A DNA stretch of 64,000 bases from an uncultured Rhodospirillaceae bacterium (GCA_945952105.1 CAMFGZ010000010.1:1-64000); one strand, 5' to 3'; positions 1-11,332 are shown, numbered from the stretch's first letter. Program-made: numbers and translations. The notes: a model not told the origin generated them from the sequence alone.

Positions 1-2
1 TG

Positions 3-590
3 CCGCTGCTGATGATCATCAGCGTGCACTCGCTGATCCTGCTCACCTTCACCTGTTTCCTCATGGAGATGGACGGCGCAGGCGGGCGGCGCGGCAACGT
101 GCTGAAGCGGCTCGGCGGCGCGGCGCTCTCCATGCTGAAGCACCCGGTCATCCCGGCGATCTTCGCCGGCCTCCTCTGGGGCGAGATCACGGCGCACACC
201 AGCCTCGCGACGCCGGCGGTGATCGACCGCATCCTGCAGGCCTTTGCCGCCGCAGCGCCGCCCTGTGGCCTGATCATGGTGGGCGCGTCGCTCGCCCATG
301 TCGGGCTGAAGGGACACTGGCAGTCGGCGGCCGTCGCGTCCTTCTTCAAGCTCGCCATGCTGCCGGTGCTGGTCTGGACGATCGGCCGCTACGTCTTCCC
401 GCTCGATCCTCTATGGCTCAACGTCGCGACCCTGAACGCGGCATTGCCGGCCGGCGCCAACGTTTACCTGATCGCCCAGATGTACGGGACCGGCGTCGCC
501 CGCGCGACCAACGCCGTGGTGATCTCGACCGCCGCCAGCGTCTTCACTCTGTCGATCGCGCTGTTGCTGCTTGGAGTGAAGGGCACCTGA
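3..590 (+). CDS. AEC-family permease, C-terminal part (cut by window edge)
   Basis: The reading frame is open from the window edge, so the true start lies upstream and about 195 C-terminal residues are visible. The segment is almost entirely hydrophobic helices separated by short loops, with Gly/Pro/Ala-rich helices ending in LPAGANVYLIAQMYG and a last helix that runs to the stop. This pattern fits the second half of the auxin-efflux-carrier (AEC) family of about 310 residues, which exports or imports carboxylates such as malate or malonate across the inner membrane. The substrate cannot be told from this half. The LPAGANVYLIA stretch is a typical AEC helix. The fragment is followed by a repeat-like intergenic region, so it probably ends its transcription unit. 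Confidence 0.8.
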   Translation, partial: PLLMIISVHSLILLTFTCFLMEMDGAGGRRGNVLKRLGGAALSMLKHPVIPAIFAGLLWGEITAHTSLATPAVIDRILQAFAAAAPPCGLIMVGASLAHVGLKGHWQSAAVASFFKLAMLPVLVWTIGRYVFPLDPLWLNVATLNAALPAGANVYLIAQMYGTGVARATNAVVISTAASVFTLSIALLLLGVKGT

Positions 591-612
591 CGTCTCGCCT
601 GCAACAAAGAGA

Positions 613-712
613 TAAAGGTCCTTCGTCGCTCGGGATGACCACTTTGGTGAGATTGGCGCAGTGCGTCGATGCGGAAAACGGTGTCATCCCGAACGAAGTG
701 AGGAACCCTTGA
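613..712. repeat. Short dispersed repeat with inverted ends (copy 1)
   Basis: The left end (about 615-639, ending CGCTCGGGATGAC) is the imperfect reverse complement of the right end (about 683-709, beginning GTCATCCCGAACGAAG), so the unit could fold into a long hairpin. A diverged copy lies at about 58951-59041 with the same right-end motif (GTCRTCSCGAACGAAG) and the same overall spacing. Both copies sit in intergenic DNA directly after a gene. It looks like a REP/MITE-like genomic repeat. No protein is encoded. Confidence 0.6.
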
Positions 713-768
713 ATCAGTAGGGAGATCGCGTGGTATGCTGATTTCACTCGATGACCGGAGGTTGGCCC

Positions 769-1623
769 ATGACGTATGAGACGGTTCAGGTGCGCGCGCT
801 CGATGGCTGCGGCGCCGAGGTGCTGGGGCTCGATCTCAACTCGATGAGCAACCGGCAATGGGACGAGGTGCAACGCGCCTTCGTCGAGCATGGCGTCATC
901 TTCTTCCGCGACCAGAAGCTGACCCCCGAGCAGCATATCGAATTCGCGCAGCGCTGGGGCCAGATCGACATCAATCGCTACTTCCCGACGGTCGCCGGCT
1001 ATCCGCAGATCGCCGAGGTCCGCAAGGAGCCGCAGCAGCAGAAGAACATCGGCGAGCGCTGGCATACAGACCATACCTACGACCAGATCCCCGCCATGGG
1101 CTCGATCCTTGTCGCGCGCGAGCTGCCGTCGAAGGGCGGGGATACCCTGTTCGCGAACGTCTACCGCGCCTTCGAGACACTGTCGGAAGGGCTGAAGAAG
1201 ACGCTGCGCGGGCTGAACGCCGTGCATTCGTCGGCGCATCGCTTCGGTACCGCCGCGCGCAAGGCCAGCGGCAGCGACCTCGTCTTCCATAATGGCGACC
1301 AGGTCGGCGACGTGCTGCATCCGGTGGTCATCCGCCACCCGCTGAGCGGCCGCGAGGCACTCTACGTCAATGCGGACTTCACGCTGCACTTCGAGGGCTG
1401 GAGCGTCGAGGACAGCAATCCGCTGCTGGACTATCTCTACGCGCACGTCACCCAGGAAGAGTTCACCAGCCGCTTCCAGTGGCGCGATGGCTCAATCGCC
1501 TTCTGGGACAACCGCGCGACCTGGCACAGCGCCCAGAACGACTACCAGGGCGAGCGGCGCTTGATGCACCGCATCACCGTCGCCGGCTGCGCATTGCAGG
1601 CGGCGACGGGAGTAGCGTCCTAG
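769..1623 (+). CDS. TauD/TfdA-family Fe(II)/2-oxoglutarate dioxygenase
   Basis: This 284-residue protein is a predicted cytosolic non-haem iron oxygenase that couples 2-oxoglutarate decarboxylation to substrate hydroxylation. The facial triad is visible: HTD (H99, D101, in WHTDHTY) and the distal H253 in ATWHSAQNDY. It is followed by the 2-oxoglutarate-binding Arg region (GERRLMHR). An earlier in-frame ATG exists at 751, but GGAGG at 757-761 lies 7 nt ahead of the ATG at 769, so 769 is preferred. Family members act on taurine, 2,4-D, alkyl sulfates or other small acids. No taurine transporter is adjacent, so the substrate is open. The gene appears monocistronic. Confidence 0.88.
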   Translation: MTYETVQVRALDGCGAEVLGLDLNSMSNRQWDEVQRAFVEHGVIFFRDQKLTPEQHIEFAQRWGQIDINRYFPTVAGYPQIAEVRKEPQQQKNIGERWHTDHTYDQIPAMGSILVARELPSKGGDTLFANVYRAFETLSEGLKKTLRGLNAVHSSAHRFGTAARKASGSDLVFHNGDQVGDVLHPVVIRHPLSGREALYVNADFTLHFEGWSVEDSNPLLDYLYAHVTQEEFTSRFQWRDGSIAFWDNRATWHSAQNDYQGERRLMHRITVAGCALQAATGVAS

Positions 1624-1629
1624 CCGGAG

Positions 1630-2154
1630 CTACTGCTTCAGGCGGATCGTCATCGCGGCCACGCCGGTCGCGAGGTTGTAGCCGGCGTCCTTGATCACGC
1701 CCGAGGAGACCATGCCGATCTCGGCGTTCGGGCCGCCGTAGATCCAGTTGCCGCCGGCCTGGTTGCCGGCCGCAACCGTGCCCTGCTCGCCGACATAGGT
1801 GCCGCCGATCTGGGTCACGCCGCGGTCCGAACCCAGCGAATAGACGCGCCAGATCGTGTGCACGGCCTTGGTGTAGCCGATGTCGATGCCGACCTTGTCG
1901 ATCGTGCCGGTGTACTGCGCCGTCGAAACGCCATCCTTGCCGAGGAACACGCAATCCAGCGGCTTGGCCGAGCCCAGCACGTAGCCGGTGCTGCCACCGA
2001 CGTTGCAGGTCAGCGAGCCGATGTAGATGCGCGAATTGGCGTTGGTGGCGTTGAGCTGCTGGGCGCTCGACTGCTGCATGCTGGTGGTGCAGGCGCCGGT
2101 CGAGAGGGCGAGGGCAGCCATCGCGGCCGCCATGACGACGTTCTTCATAGACAC
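1630..2154 (-). CDS. DUF992 family lipoprotein-like exported protein
   Basis: The protein has 174 residues. The N-terminus is a lipoprotein-type signal peptide with a hydrophobic AAAMAALALS core followed by a lipobox-like STGAC, so Cys22 or a nearby site is the probable anchor. The mature part matches the alphaproteobacterial DUF992 pattern: GSLTCNVGGSTGYVLGS, then KPLDCVF, YTGTIDKVGIDIGYT and a glycine-rich end with GVAAMTIRL. The two conserved Cys residues (LTCNV and LDCVF) probably form a disulfide in the periplasm. The function of the family is unknown. A good Shine-Dalgarno (GGAGTG) precedes the ATG. The gene is convergent with the TauD gene, with only 6 nt between the stops. Confidence 0.85.
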   Translation of the reverse strand: MSMKNVVMAAAMAALALSTGACTTSMQQSSAQQLNATNANSRIYIGSLTCNVGGSTGYVLGSAKPLDCVFLGKDGVSTAQYTGTIDKVGIDIGYTKAVHTIWRVYSLGSDRGVTQIGGTYVGEQGTVAAGNQAGGNWIYGGPNAEIGMVSSGVIKDAGYNLATGVAAMTIRLKQ

Positions 2155-2249
2155 TCCTTCAGGGGAGGGCCGCCCACAGGAGCGCCCGCCCGGACGAAGC
2201 CATTACGACGGCCCGCAGGCTCTGGGAAGGGAAGACGCTCGACATTCCA

Positions 2250-2284
2250 ACGAAGAAGGGCCGGCCCTCGCGGGCCGGCCCCTT
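2250..2284 (-). terminator. Intrinsic terminator of the PhyH-like gene
   Basis: Two copies of the self-complementary 10-mer GGGCCGGCCC (2258-2267 and 2272-2281) pair across a 4-nt loop. On the minus strand the stem is followed by TTCTTCG. It lies about 60 nt after the stop of the minus-strand PhyH-like gene and upstream of the next minus-strand gene. Confidence 0.7.
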
Positions 2285-2342
2285 CATTGGCCCTGCGGAC
2301 CGGGGTGAATGCAAAAACCCCGGGCGCGGAGCGGGTGTGAGG

Positions 2343-3206
2343 TCAGGCGTTCCCCATCATCACCGCTTCCTGGTCCTCGGGCGCGTAGAAGAAGTCACCC
2401 GGGCGGAAGTCGTGGCCGAGGTCGCCCAGAAGGCGGCGCTGGCGCGGCGTGCAGCGATCGAGGATCGCGGCGTAGGGACCGCTGAAATCGTAGGCCCGCA
2501 TGAACATCTGGCAGTAGTTGTAGAGCAGCGTCTTGCGCGCCTTGCCCGAATGGTTGGGCGAGGGGCCGTGCCACAGCGCGTGCGGGAAGACATAGGCGTC
2601 GCCCGCCTTGCCCAACAGGGGCACGGCGCCAGGCGTGCCCGGGCCGGGCACGCGCTCGGGGCGGTCGGGGAAGGGCCTGAGATGGCTGCCGGGGAACACG
2701 GTGAAGTTGCCGCTGTTCTCGGCCGTGACGTCGGTCAGCAGGTACATCACCTTCACCGCCAGCGGCCGGCTGGTCTCGCTGACGCGGATCGCCTTCTGAG
2801 CCTGGCCGCCGTCTGTGTGGGTGTAGCCCGGAAACGTATCGGTCGAGGCGCGTACGATCGCTTGGCTCATCGAGAACTGGATGTACGGCCCCATCAGGTC
2901 GAGGATCAGGTCGAAGATCGCGGGCCGGTCGATCAGGTCGATGAAGGCCTGGTGATAGGGAAGCAGGTCGCGCCGGTCCATGAACGCGTCCTTGTTCTGG
3001 TCGGGCAGCTTCCACGCATAGTGGCCGCGCGGAAGCGTGCCCGGCGCGGGTTCGTAGCCCGGTTCCGTGCGTACCTTGTCGTCGAGCAGCCTGGAAAAGA
3101 AATCGACCTCGGCGGGCGACAGCGCGCCCTCGATCTGCAGGTAACCATCGACGGCCCACTGCTCCCGCTGTGCCTCGGTGAGCGTGCGTGTGGTGTTGGC
3201 CAGCAT
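2343..3206 (-). CDS. Phytanoyl-CoA dioxygenase (PhyH)-family protein
   Basis: The protein has 287 residues. It is a second non-haem Fe(II)/2-oxoglutarate oxygenase, unrelated in sequence to the TauD protein nearby. The iron site is visible as H130-T-D132 in GYTHTDGGQ and H213 in ALWHGPSPN, followed by the Arg-containing stretch KARKTLLYNY that binds 2-oxoglutarate in this family. The ATG at 3206 is chosen because GGGAGGAA sits just upstream. The frame stays open further 5' but that part is a shadow of the neighbouring genes. PhyH relatives hydroxylate acyl-CoAs, amino acids or secondary metabolites. No context narrows the substrate. It ends at a clear intrinsic terminator. Confidence 0.87.
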   Translation of the reverse strand: MLANTTRTLTEAQREQWAVDGYLQIEGALSPAEVDFFSRLLDDKVRTEPGYEPAPGTLPRGHYAWKLPDQNKDAFMDRRDLLPYHQAFIDLIDRPAIFDLILDLMGPYIQFSMSQAIVRASTDTFPGYTHTDGGQAQKAIRVSETSRPLAVKVMYLLTDVTAENSGNFTVFPGSHLRPFPDRPERVPGPGTPGAVPLLGKAGDAYVFPHALWHGPSPNHSGKARKTLLYNYCQMFMRAYDFSGPYAAILDRCTPRQRRLLGDLGHDFRPGDFFYAPEDQEAVMMGNA

Positions 3207-3243
3207 GCGTTCCTCCCTGGAAGCTGCCGCCAGCTTAGCGCGA

Positions 3244-3267
3244 GGCGACGCCCCTGTCGGCGTCGCC
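3244..3267 (-). terminator. Hairpin downstream of the basic protein gene
   Basis: GGCGACGCC (3244-3252) and GGCGTCGCC (3259-3267) form a perfect 9-bp stem with a 6-nt loop, 35 nt after the stop of the minus-strand gene that ends at 3302. No T-tract follows, so it may be an RNA 3'-end stabiliser or an inefficient terminator. Confidence 0.45.
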
Positions 3268-3301
3268 CTATCGCATCGCGGCCCGCGGTTGCGGCGAGAC
3301 T

Positions 3302-3829
3302 TTAACGGGCGTCGCGCTTGGCCTGGGCCTTCGCCACCTGGCTGCGGACCCGGCCGCGCTCCGAGCGCGGCACGTGGTTCTCGACCTCGACGCGCGCCTT
3401 GCCGCGAATGGCCTTCTTCGGGGCCGGCTTCCCCGCGGTCTTGCCCTTGGTCTTGGCGGTCGCTTTCTCTTTCAGTGCCAGGGCCTTCTTCGCGCTTGCG
3501 ACCATCGACGCCTTGGCCTTCACCTTGCCGCGGCGCGCGGTCTCGGTGTCGAGGCGGGCGAGCGCCGCCGTCAGGACGGCGAGCTTCACCTGCGATCCGT
3601 CGTCCGCTTTGGCAGGCGCCGCGCCGCGCGCGCGCGACTTGCCGCGCATCTCGCGGCGCTGGCGCTCGGCCACGGTGCGGGCGCGGTCGCGCTTCGTGCG
3701 CAGCCGCTTCACAAGGCTGGAAAGCTGCGTATCGGTGAGCGCCCTCGCGGCGCGCGCACCCGACTGGTCGACCATCTCGCGCTCGTCGGCGCTGAGTGCC
3801 CGCAGTTCCTGCTTCTTCGTGATTGCCAT
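3302..3829 (-). CDS. Lysine/alanine/arginine-rich basic protein, histone H1-like tail
   Basis: About 175 residues and extremely basic. The N-terminal half is charged and probably helical (SADEREMVDQSG, LSSLVKRLRTKRDRARTVAERQRRE). The C-terminal half is a low-complexity Lys/Ala/Gly region with KEKATAKTKGKTAGKPAPKKA, like bacterial H1-type DNA-binding tails. Two ATGs are adjacent (3832 and 3829). AGGAGAGA upstream gives better spacing to the second. No enzyme motif is seen. The first half resembles small uncharacterised alphaproteobacterial proteins. DNA or RNA binding is inferred only from composition. The gene is transcribed alone and ends at a hairpin. Confidence 0.7.
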   Translation of the reverse strand: MAITKKQELRALSADEREMVDQSGARAARALTDTQLSSLVKRLRTKRDRARTVAERQRREMRGKSRARGAAPAKADDGSQVKLAVLTAALARLDTETARRGKVKAKASMVASAKKALALKEKATAKTKGKTAGKPAPKKAIRGKARVEVENHVPRSERGRVRSQVAKAQAKRDAR

Positions 3830-3880
3830 CATTCTCTCCTCGAAGGGGATGGCATCCTTGCAGCAGTAAATCGTGTCCGT

Positions 3881-4606
3881 CTACCTCAGCGCTTGCCAAA
3901 GCAGCGCGAGGCCGGACACGGCCATGACGACGTCGAGCAGGTACTGGAACGTGGCGACGCTCAATCTCTCGACGATCAGGCGCGCGAGATAGGTGCCTGC
4001 CATCACGGACGAACCGGTGATCAATCCCTTGATCACGATGTCGGTCGGCAACGCACCGAACGCCTGGAAGGTGACGGCCTTGCTGATGTAGAGCGCCAGC
4101 GAGCCCGCCGCCTCGGTGGCGATGAACGCGCCCTTCACCAGGCCATGGGCGGCGAAGGCGGGCACGCTGAGCGGTCCGGTCGAGACCACGATGCCGGTCA
4201 GGAAACCGATAACGATGCCGGCCACGAACATGCCGCCGTAGCCCAGGGTGACGTTGCGCGCAGCGAGCCAGCGGCGGCCCGGGATCATCGCCAGGAAGAA
4301 GACCCCGAGCGCGATCTCGACCGTGTTCTCGGGCAGGGCCAGCAGGGTGCGCGCGCCCAGCGCCGCCGCAGGGATGCCGCCCAGCGCGTAGGCGGCCGAT
4401 GCGCGCCAGTCGATATGACGCCACCAGGCGGTGATCTTGGCGAAGTTCGACATCAGCGCGACGACGGCCATGATCGGCACCGCCTCGCGCGGCCCGAACA
4501 CGATGACCAGTACCGGCAGCAGGATGACCGTCGCGCCGGTGCCGACGATGCCGCTCACCGTTCCGGCGATGAAGCCGACGAACAGGACGAGGGCGTAGCC
4601 CAGCAT
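3881..4606 (-). CDS. TSUP (TauE/SafE-like) inner-membrane anion permease
   Basis: This 241-residue protein has about eight hydrophobic helices. It begins MLGYALVLFVGFIAGTVSGIVG, the N-terminal repeat signature of the TSUP family (GxxAGxxSGxxGxGG-like). A second related repeat, FVAGIVIGFLTGIVVSTGPL, lies in the middle. Family members move sulfite, sulfoacetate or other organosulfur anions. The start at 4606 is 4 nt after the metH stop. The frame is open upstream inside metH, but the hydrophobic start at MLGY is the natural one. Linkage to metH suggests co-transcription with the methionine operon and perhaps a sulfur-compound substrate, but that is inference. Confidence 0.82.
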   Translation of the reverse strand: MLGYALVLFVGFIAGTVSGIVGTGATVILLPVLVIVFGPREAVPIMAVVALMSNFAKITAWWRHIDWRASAAYALGGIPAAALGARTLLALPENTVEIALGVFFLAMIPGRRWLAARNVTLGYGGMFVAGIVIGFLTGIVVSTGPLSVPAFAAHGLVKGAFIATEAAGSLALYISKAVTFQAFGALPTDIVIKGLITGSSVMAGTYLARLIVERLSVATFQYLLDVVMAVSGLALLWQALR

Positions 4607-4610
4607 CGGC

Positions 4611-7267
<2,657 letters not shown>

Positions 7268-7268
<1 letters not shown>

Positions 7269-8323
7269 CAGAAGAAACTCGCTGCTTCCATGCCGGAAAG
7301 CCGCAGCGCCGGTGGCAGGACGTGCCAGGTGCGCGGCTTGATTCCCTTGACCGCCTCGGCGATCGCCTTGATGTGGCCGGGCGTCGTGCCGCAGCAGCCG
7401 CCGACCACGTTGATCCAGCCGTTCTCGGCCCAGCCCCTGACCAGCTTGCCCGTCATCTCGGGCGGCTCGTCATAGGCGCCGAGCTCGTTGGGAAGGCCGG
7501 CATTGGGATAGATGCACAGCATGCTGTCCACCTGCGGGTTCAGCGCCTGGACGTAGGGATGGAGCTCGGTCGCGCCGAAGCTGCAGTTGAGGCCCATGGT
7601 GATCGGCTTGGCATGACGCACCGAATGCCAGAAGGCCTCGACCGTCTGGCCCGACAGGTTGCGGCCGGCGAGATCGGTGAGCGTCATCGACACCATCACC
7701 GGGATGACCTCGCCGCGCGCCTCGCCCGCCTCGTCGACCGCGACGAGGGCCGCCTTGGCGTTCAGCGTGTCGAACACGGTCTCGACCAGGATGAAGTCGA
7801 CGCCGCCGTCGAGCAGGCCGTCGATCTGCTCGCGATACATGTTCTTCACCTCGTCGAACGAGACGGCGCGATAGCCCGGATCGTTGACGTTGGGCGACAC
7901 CGACAGCGTCTTGTTTGTCGGCCCCAGCGCGCCCGCGACGAAGCGCGGCTTTGCGGGATCGCGGGCCGTCGCGGCATCGGCGCAGGCGCGCGTCAGCTTC
8001 GCCGCGGCAATGTTGATCTCGCGCGCCATGCCGGTGATGCCGTAGTCGGACAGGCTGATGGAGTTCGAGTTGAAGGTGTTGGTCGCCACGATATCGGCGC
8101 CGGCGTCGAGATAGGCGTTGCAGATCTCGCCCACCACGTCGGGACGCGTCAGGTTCAGGAGGTCGTTGTTGCCCTTCTGGTCGTGGTTGAAGGTGCGGCC
8201 GCCCCGGAAGCCCTCCTCGTCGAGCTTGTAGCTCTGGATCATCGAGCCGTACGGCCCGTCCTTGATCAGGATGCGTTCGGAGCCGATCTCGCGCAGCTGC
8301 GCGGCCTTGTCTTCGCGGGTCAT
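7268..8323 (-). CDS. Homocysteine S-methyltransferase domain protein (split MetH, N-terminal part)
   Basis: The protein has 351 residues and corresponds to the N-terminal homocysteine-binding barrel of classical MetH. It binds homocysteine through a zinc held by three cysteines: Cys in GLNCSFG and the CC pair in [10 protein letters not shown], all present. It opens with a MetH-like segment ([15 protein letters not shown]). The canonical family has DGAMGT here and this protein has DGPYGS. The start at 8323 overlaps the metF stop as ATGA. It must partner with the downstream MetH subunit to receive the methyl group from methylcobalamin. Split MetH of this kind is known in alphaproteobacteria. 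Confidence 0.93.
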
Positions 8324-9252
8324 TGCGGGCGCACTCCCAGCAGGTGGCAGATCGCAAAAGTGAGATCGGCGCGGTTCAGCGTGTAGAAATGGAACTGCTC
8401 GACGCCCTCGACCTGCAGGCGGCGACAGAGATCGCCCGCGACGGTGGCGGCGATCATGCGCCGGGTCTCGAGATCGTCGTCGAGGCCCTCGAACATGTTG
8501 GCGAACCACGGCGGCACCTTGGAGCCGCACAGGCCCGCGATGCGATTGACCGCGGAGAAGTTCGACACCGGCATGATGCCGGGCACGATCGGCACGTCGA
8601 TGCCGGCCGCCGCCGCACGGTCGCGGAAGCGCAGGAAGTCCTCGGCCTCGAAGAAGAACTGGGTGATGCAGCGGTCGGCGCCGGCATCGACCTTGGCCTT
8701 CAGGTTCTCCAGGTCGGCCTTCTCGTCCGGCGAGGCGGGATGCTTCTCGGGATAGCCCGCGACGCTGATCTGGAAGTCGCCGATCTTCTTCAGGCCCGCG
8801 ACCAGCGCGGCCGCGTTGGCGTAGCCGCCGGGATGCGGCGTGTAGGCGCCGCCCATGCCCGCGGGCGGATCGCCGCGCAGCGCCACGATGTGGCGGATGC
8901 CGGCATCCCAGTAGGCGCGCGCGATGTCGTCGATCTCGCCCTGGGTAGCGGCGACGCAGGTGAGGTGGGCGGCGGCGTCGATACCGGTCTCGCTCTTGAG
9001 ACGCGCCACCGTGTCGTGCGTGCGCTGGCGCGTCGAGCCGCCGGCGCCGTAGGTCACGGAAAAGAAGGACGGGTGCAGCGGGGTGAGGCGGGTCACCGTT
9101 TCCCACAGCGTCTTCTCGGCGGCGTCGGTGCGCGGCGGCGAGAATTCGAACGACACCGACAGTCGCTGCGGCGCGCGCGCCGGGAATTCGGTCGTGGGCG
9201 GACTTCCCGTCGAACTCAGGGGATTGCCGATCGGACCGGTGTCGGGACTCAT
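8320..9252 (-). CDS. metF: 5,10-methylenetetrahydrofolate reductase
   Basis: The protein has 310 residues. It is a FAD enzyme that reduces 5,10-methylene-THF to 5-methyl-THF, the methyl donor for both MetH and MetE. Recognisable motifs: SFEFSPPRT (catalytic Glu), SVTYGAGGSTR, HLTC, HIVALRGDPP (FAD/folate binding), ITQFFFEAEDFLRF and PGIMPVSNF. About 30 residues precede the conserved core, longer than E. coli MetF. The start at 9252 overlaps the regulator's stop (ATGA, 9249-9252) and the stop overlaps the next gene, so the four genes are translationally coupled. It is controlled presumably by the SAH-responsive regulator at the head of the operon. Confidence 0.95.
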   Translation of the reverse strand: MSPDTGPIGNPLSSTGSPPTTEFPARAPQRLSVSFEFSPPRTDAAEKTLWETVTRLTPLHPSFFSVTYGAGGSTRQRTHDTVARLKSETGIDAAAHLTCVAATQGEIDDIARAYWDAGIRHIVALRGDPPAGMGGAYTPHPGGYANAAALVAGLKKIGDFQISVAGYPEKHPASPDEKADLENLKAKVDAGADRCITQFFFEAEDFLRFRDRAAAAGIDVPIVPGIMPVSNFSAVNRIAGLCGSKVPPWFANMFEGLDDDLETRRMIAATVAGDLCRRLQVEGVEQFHFYTLNRADLTFAICHLLGVRPQ

Positions 9253-10232
9253 CTTGAAGCTCCTTGGGCGGATACGGTGGCCGTGGGTCGGGTGCCGGCG
9301 AGCGACGGAAGCTCGCGCTCGCCGCGCCAGATGCCCGTCATCAGACGACGGCCGGGAAAGTGGATGGGTTCTAGCGGCGTGAGGCCGGCGCTGCGCAGCC
9401 AGCCCTGCACCTGGTTGTCGGCAAAGCCCAGATGGACATGCGCATGCTCGCGCTTCAACTCGACCAGGTCGTGCGGCGAGAAGTCGACCACCAGCACCGA
9501 GCCGCCGGGCTTCACCACGCGCGCCGCTTCGGCCAGCGCCGCGGCCGGATCGTCGGCGTAGTGCAGCACGTGATGGATCGTGACTGCGTCGAAACTGTCT
9601 GACTCGAAGGGCAGGGCATACATGTCGCCCTGGCGGATGTCGGCATTCTCGATCCCGGCACGGGCGAGGTTGGCGCGGGCCAGGGCGAGCATCTCGCGGC
9701 TCTGGTCGACGCCGACCGCCTGCTCGACCTTGGGCGCCAGTACTTCGAGCAGCCGGCCGGTGCCGGTGCCGATGTCGAGCAGCCGGCGGGCCCCCAGCGG
9801 CAGATGGTGGGCCAGCGCCCGTTCGATCTCCCGGTCGGCCACGTGCAGCGCCCGCAATTCGTCCCAGCGCTGGGCATTGTCGCGGAAGAAGCGGGCCGCG
9901 GCGGTCTGGCGGCGCTGCTGGACGGCGTCCAGCCGGGCGCGATCGGTCGAGATACGGGGGTGCTTGGGGTCCAGCCGGCGCACGAACTCACGCACCAAAG
10001 CTGCATCCTCGCCGCCGCTGGTCAGGCGGAACCGGGTGAACTGGGCTTCCCGGAACCGTTCGAGAAGGCCGGCTTCCACCAGCAACTTCAGGTGTCGCGA
10101 GACACGGGGCTGGCTCTGGCCCAGCACGTTCACATAGTCGCTGACGGTCAGGTCCTCGCGCGCCGCCAACGCCAGGATGCGCAGCCTTGTGTCTTCGGCA
10201 GCCGCCCGCAGGAGAGTGAGAAGGTGGTCCAT
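9249..10232 (-). CDS. sahR: ArsR-type regulator fused to a SAM-methyltransferase-like domain (SahR-like)
   Basis: The protein has 327 residues. An ArsR winged helix occupies about residues 1-75 (LTVSDYVNVLGQSQPRVSRHLKLLVEAGLLE is the recognition-helix region, cut here only for description). It is joined to a class I SAM-binding Rossmann domain with LLDIGTGTGRLLEVL, VGVDQSREML and the AEAARVVKPGGSVLVVDF strand. The fusion is the architecture of SahR, described in proteobacteria as a repressor of methionine-cycle genes that senses S-adenosylhomocysteine. Here it heads the metF-metH operon and overlaps metF, which fits that role. A palindrome lies 13 bp ahead of its ATG. Enzymatic methyltransfer is not excluded. 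Some annotations call it a methyltransferase. Confidence 0.85.
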   Translation of the reverse strand: MDHLLTLLRAAAEDTRLRILALAAREDLTVSDYVNVLGQSQPRVSRHLKLLVEAGLLERFREAQFTRFRLTSGGEDAALVREFVRRLDPKHPRISTDRARLDAVQQRRQTAAARFFRDNAQRWDELRALHVADREIERALAHHLPLGARRLLDIGTGTGRLLEVLAPKVEQAVGVDQSREMLALARANLARAGIENADIRQGDMYALPFESDSFDAVTIHHVLHYADDPAAALAEAARVVKPGGSVLVVDFSPHDLVELKREHAHVHLGFADNQVQGWLRSAGLTPLEPIHFPGRRLMTGIWRGERELPSLAGTRPTATVSAQGASR

Positions 10233-10244
10233 GGAGAGAATGAT

Positions 10245-10260
10245 ATAAGCATATCTTTAT
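10245..10260. promoter_or_regulatory. Candidate SahR operator palindrome
   Basis: ATAAGCATATCTTTAT is an imperfect palindrome (half-sites ATAAGCAT / ATAAAGAT, 6 of 8 matching). It is AT-rich inside a GC-rich genome and 13 bp from the regulator's ATG. ArsR-type repressors bind such symmetric AT-rich sites. The assignment to SahR is inferred from position. Confidence 0.55.
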
Positions 10261-10445
10261 GCATGCAATGGGTCTCTGTGGGGAAGTTTGTGGCTTCCGA
10301 AACACAAGTCCATGGTGTTTTTTTTGGCGCCCTTCAAACCACAGCGCCGGTATGCAACACTGCGGATAATGCGGTGGGAAACGCCGCGCCACGCTTTTTG
10401 GCCCGGCGTCCCTGGGCCAGCGGGATGGACCTGGGGTAGGCGTTG

Positions 10446-11249
10446 ATGACCGGTCTGACGAGAGCCATTGCTGCACGCTTCCGCCGATCGGTTGTAGCGG
10501 TTGCGCTTGCCGGGACCATGGTCGGGGGCTGCGCCACCGGCGACACCGGCGCGGCCGAGGTGTGGGATCCTCTTGAAACCCCCAACCGCTTCATCTTCTC
10601 GATCAACCGCGCCGTCGACATCATCGCACTCAGGCCCCTGGCGGTCATGTATCGCGACCTGGTGCCGGACCGCGCCCAGACGAGTGTCCGCAACGCGCTG
10701 GACAATCTCGGAGAGCCGGTCACCGCCATCAACGAGATCTTCCAGGGCGAGCCGCACCGCGCCGCCACGACCATGGCGCGCTTCCTCGTCAATTCGACGA
10801 TCGGCGTGGCGGGTCTCTTCGACGTGGCCACCAGCCTCGGCCTCGAACGCACCAAGGAGGATTTCGGCAAGACGATCGGCCTGTGGGCCGGTGCCGAGCC
10901 GGAAAACGGCGGCTTCTACCTGATGCTGCCGGGCATCGGCCCGTCCAACGCCCGCGACGGCACCGGCCTGATGATGGACTACCTGGTCGATCCGTTCCGG
11001 ATCCTGACGTTCAACCTGTCGATCAACTGGGACGTCTACCAGCTCGGCCGCTACGGCATGAATGCCGTCGACTATCGCTCGCGCACCATCTTCGCGCTGG
11101 ACGATCTCGAGAAGAACAGCGTCGACTATTATGCGGCGCTCCGGTCGGCCTATACGCAGAACCGCGCCGACCTGATCCGCCAGAAGCGCGAGAAGACCGA
11201 TACGCGCGCCGAACTGGAGCGTCGCGACAACCTGGCGCTCGTCCGCTAG
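10446..11249 (+). CDS. mlaA: MlaA/VacJ-family outer-membrane lipoprotein
   Basis: This 267-residue protein is the outer-membrane component of the Mla phospholipid-trafficking system, which removes misplaced phospholipids from the outer leaflet. It has a basic N-terminus (FRRS), a hydrophobic core and a lipobox (GTMVGGCATG). The family signatures are visible: DPLETPNRFIFSINRAVD, LGEPVTAINEIFQG, STIGVAGLFDVA and EDFGKTIGLWA, then LMLPGIGPSNARDGTG and DYLVDPF. A TTG lies in frame just before the ATG at 10446. The ATG, with GGGGTAGG upstream, is preferred. mlaC follows 83 nt downstream. The mlaFEDB ABC genes are not in this window. Confidence 0.93.
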   Translation: MTGLTRAIAARFRRSVVAVALAGTMVGGCATGDTGAAEVWDPLETPNRFIFSINRAVDIIALRPLAVMYRDLVPDRAQTSVRNALDNLGEPVTAINEIFQGEPHRAATTMARFLVNSTIGVAGLFDVATSLGLERTKEDFGKTIGLWAGAEPENGGFYLMLPGIGPSNARDGTGLMMDYLVDPFRILTFNLSINWDVYQLGRYGMNAVDYRSRTIFALDDLEKNSVDYYAALRSAYTQNRADLIRQKREKTDTRAELERRDNLALVR

Positions 11250-11332
11250 CGCAACGCGCCCGCGAGGGGGTGCGTTGGGCGGGCGTCCGGGCTAGAAGCC
11301 CTTTCCCCAACAATCGTTCACAGGAGTGCACG

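Noticed and set aside
2343..4424. One long minus-strand frame spanning PhyH and the basic protein gene
   Set aside because: The 5' part is an accidental open frame. The real PhyH start is at 3206 with its own ribosome site, and two other real genes lie in the other frames.
10318..10325. Eight-T run as a terminator before mlaA
   Set aside because: No convincing stem lies directly upstream on the plus strand.
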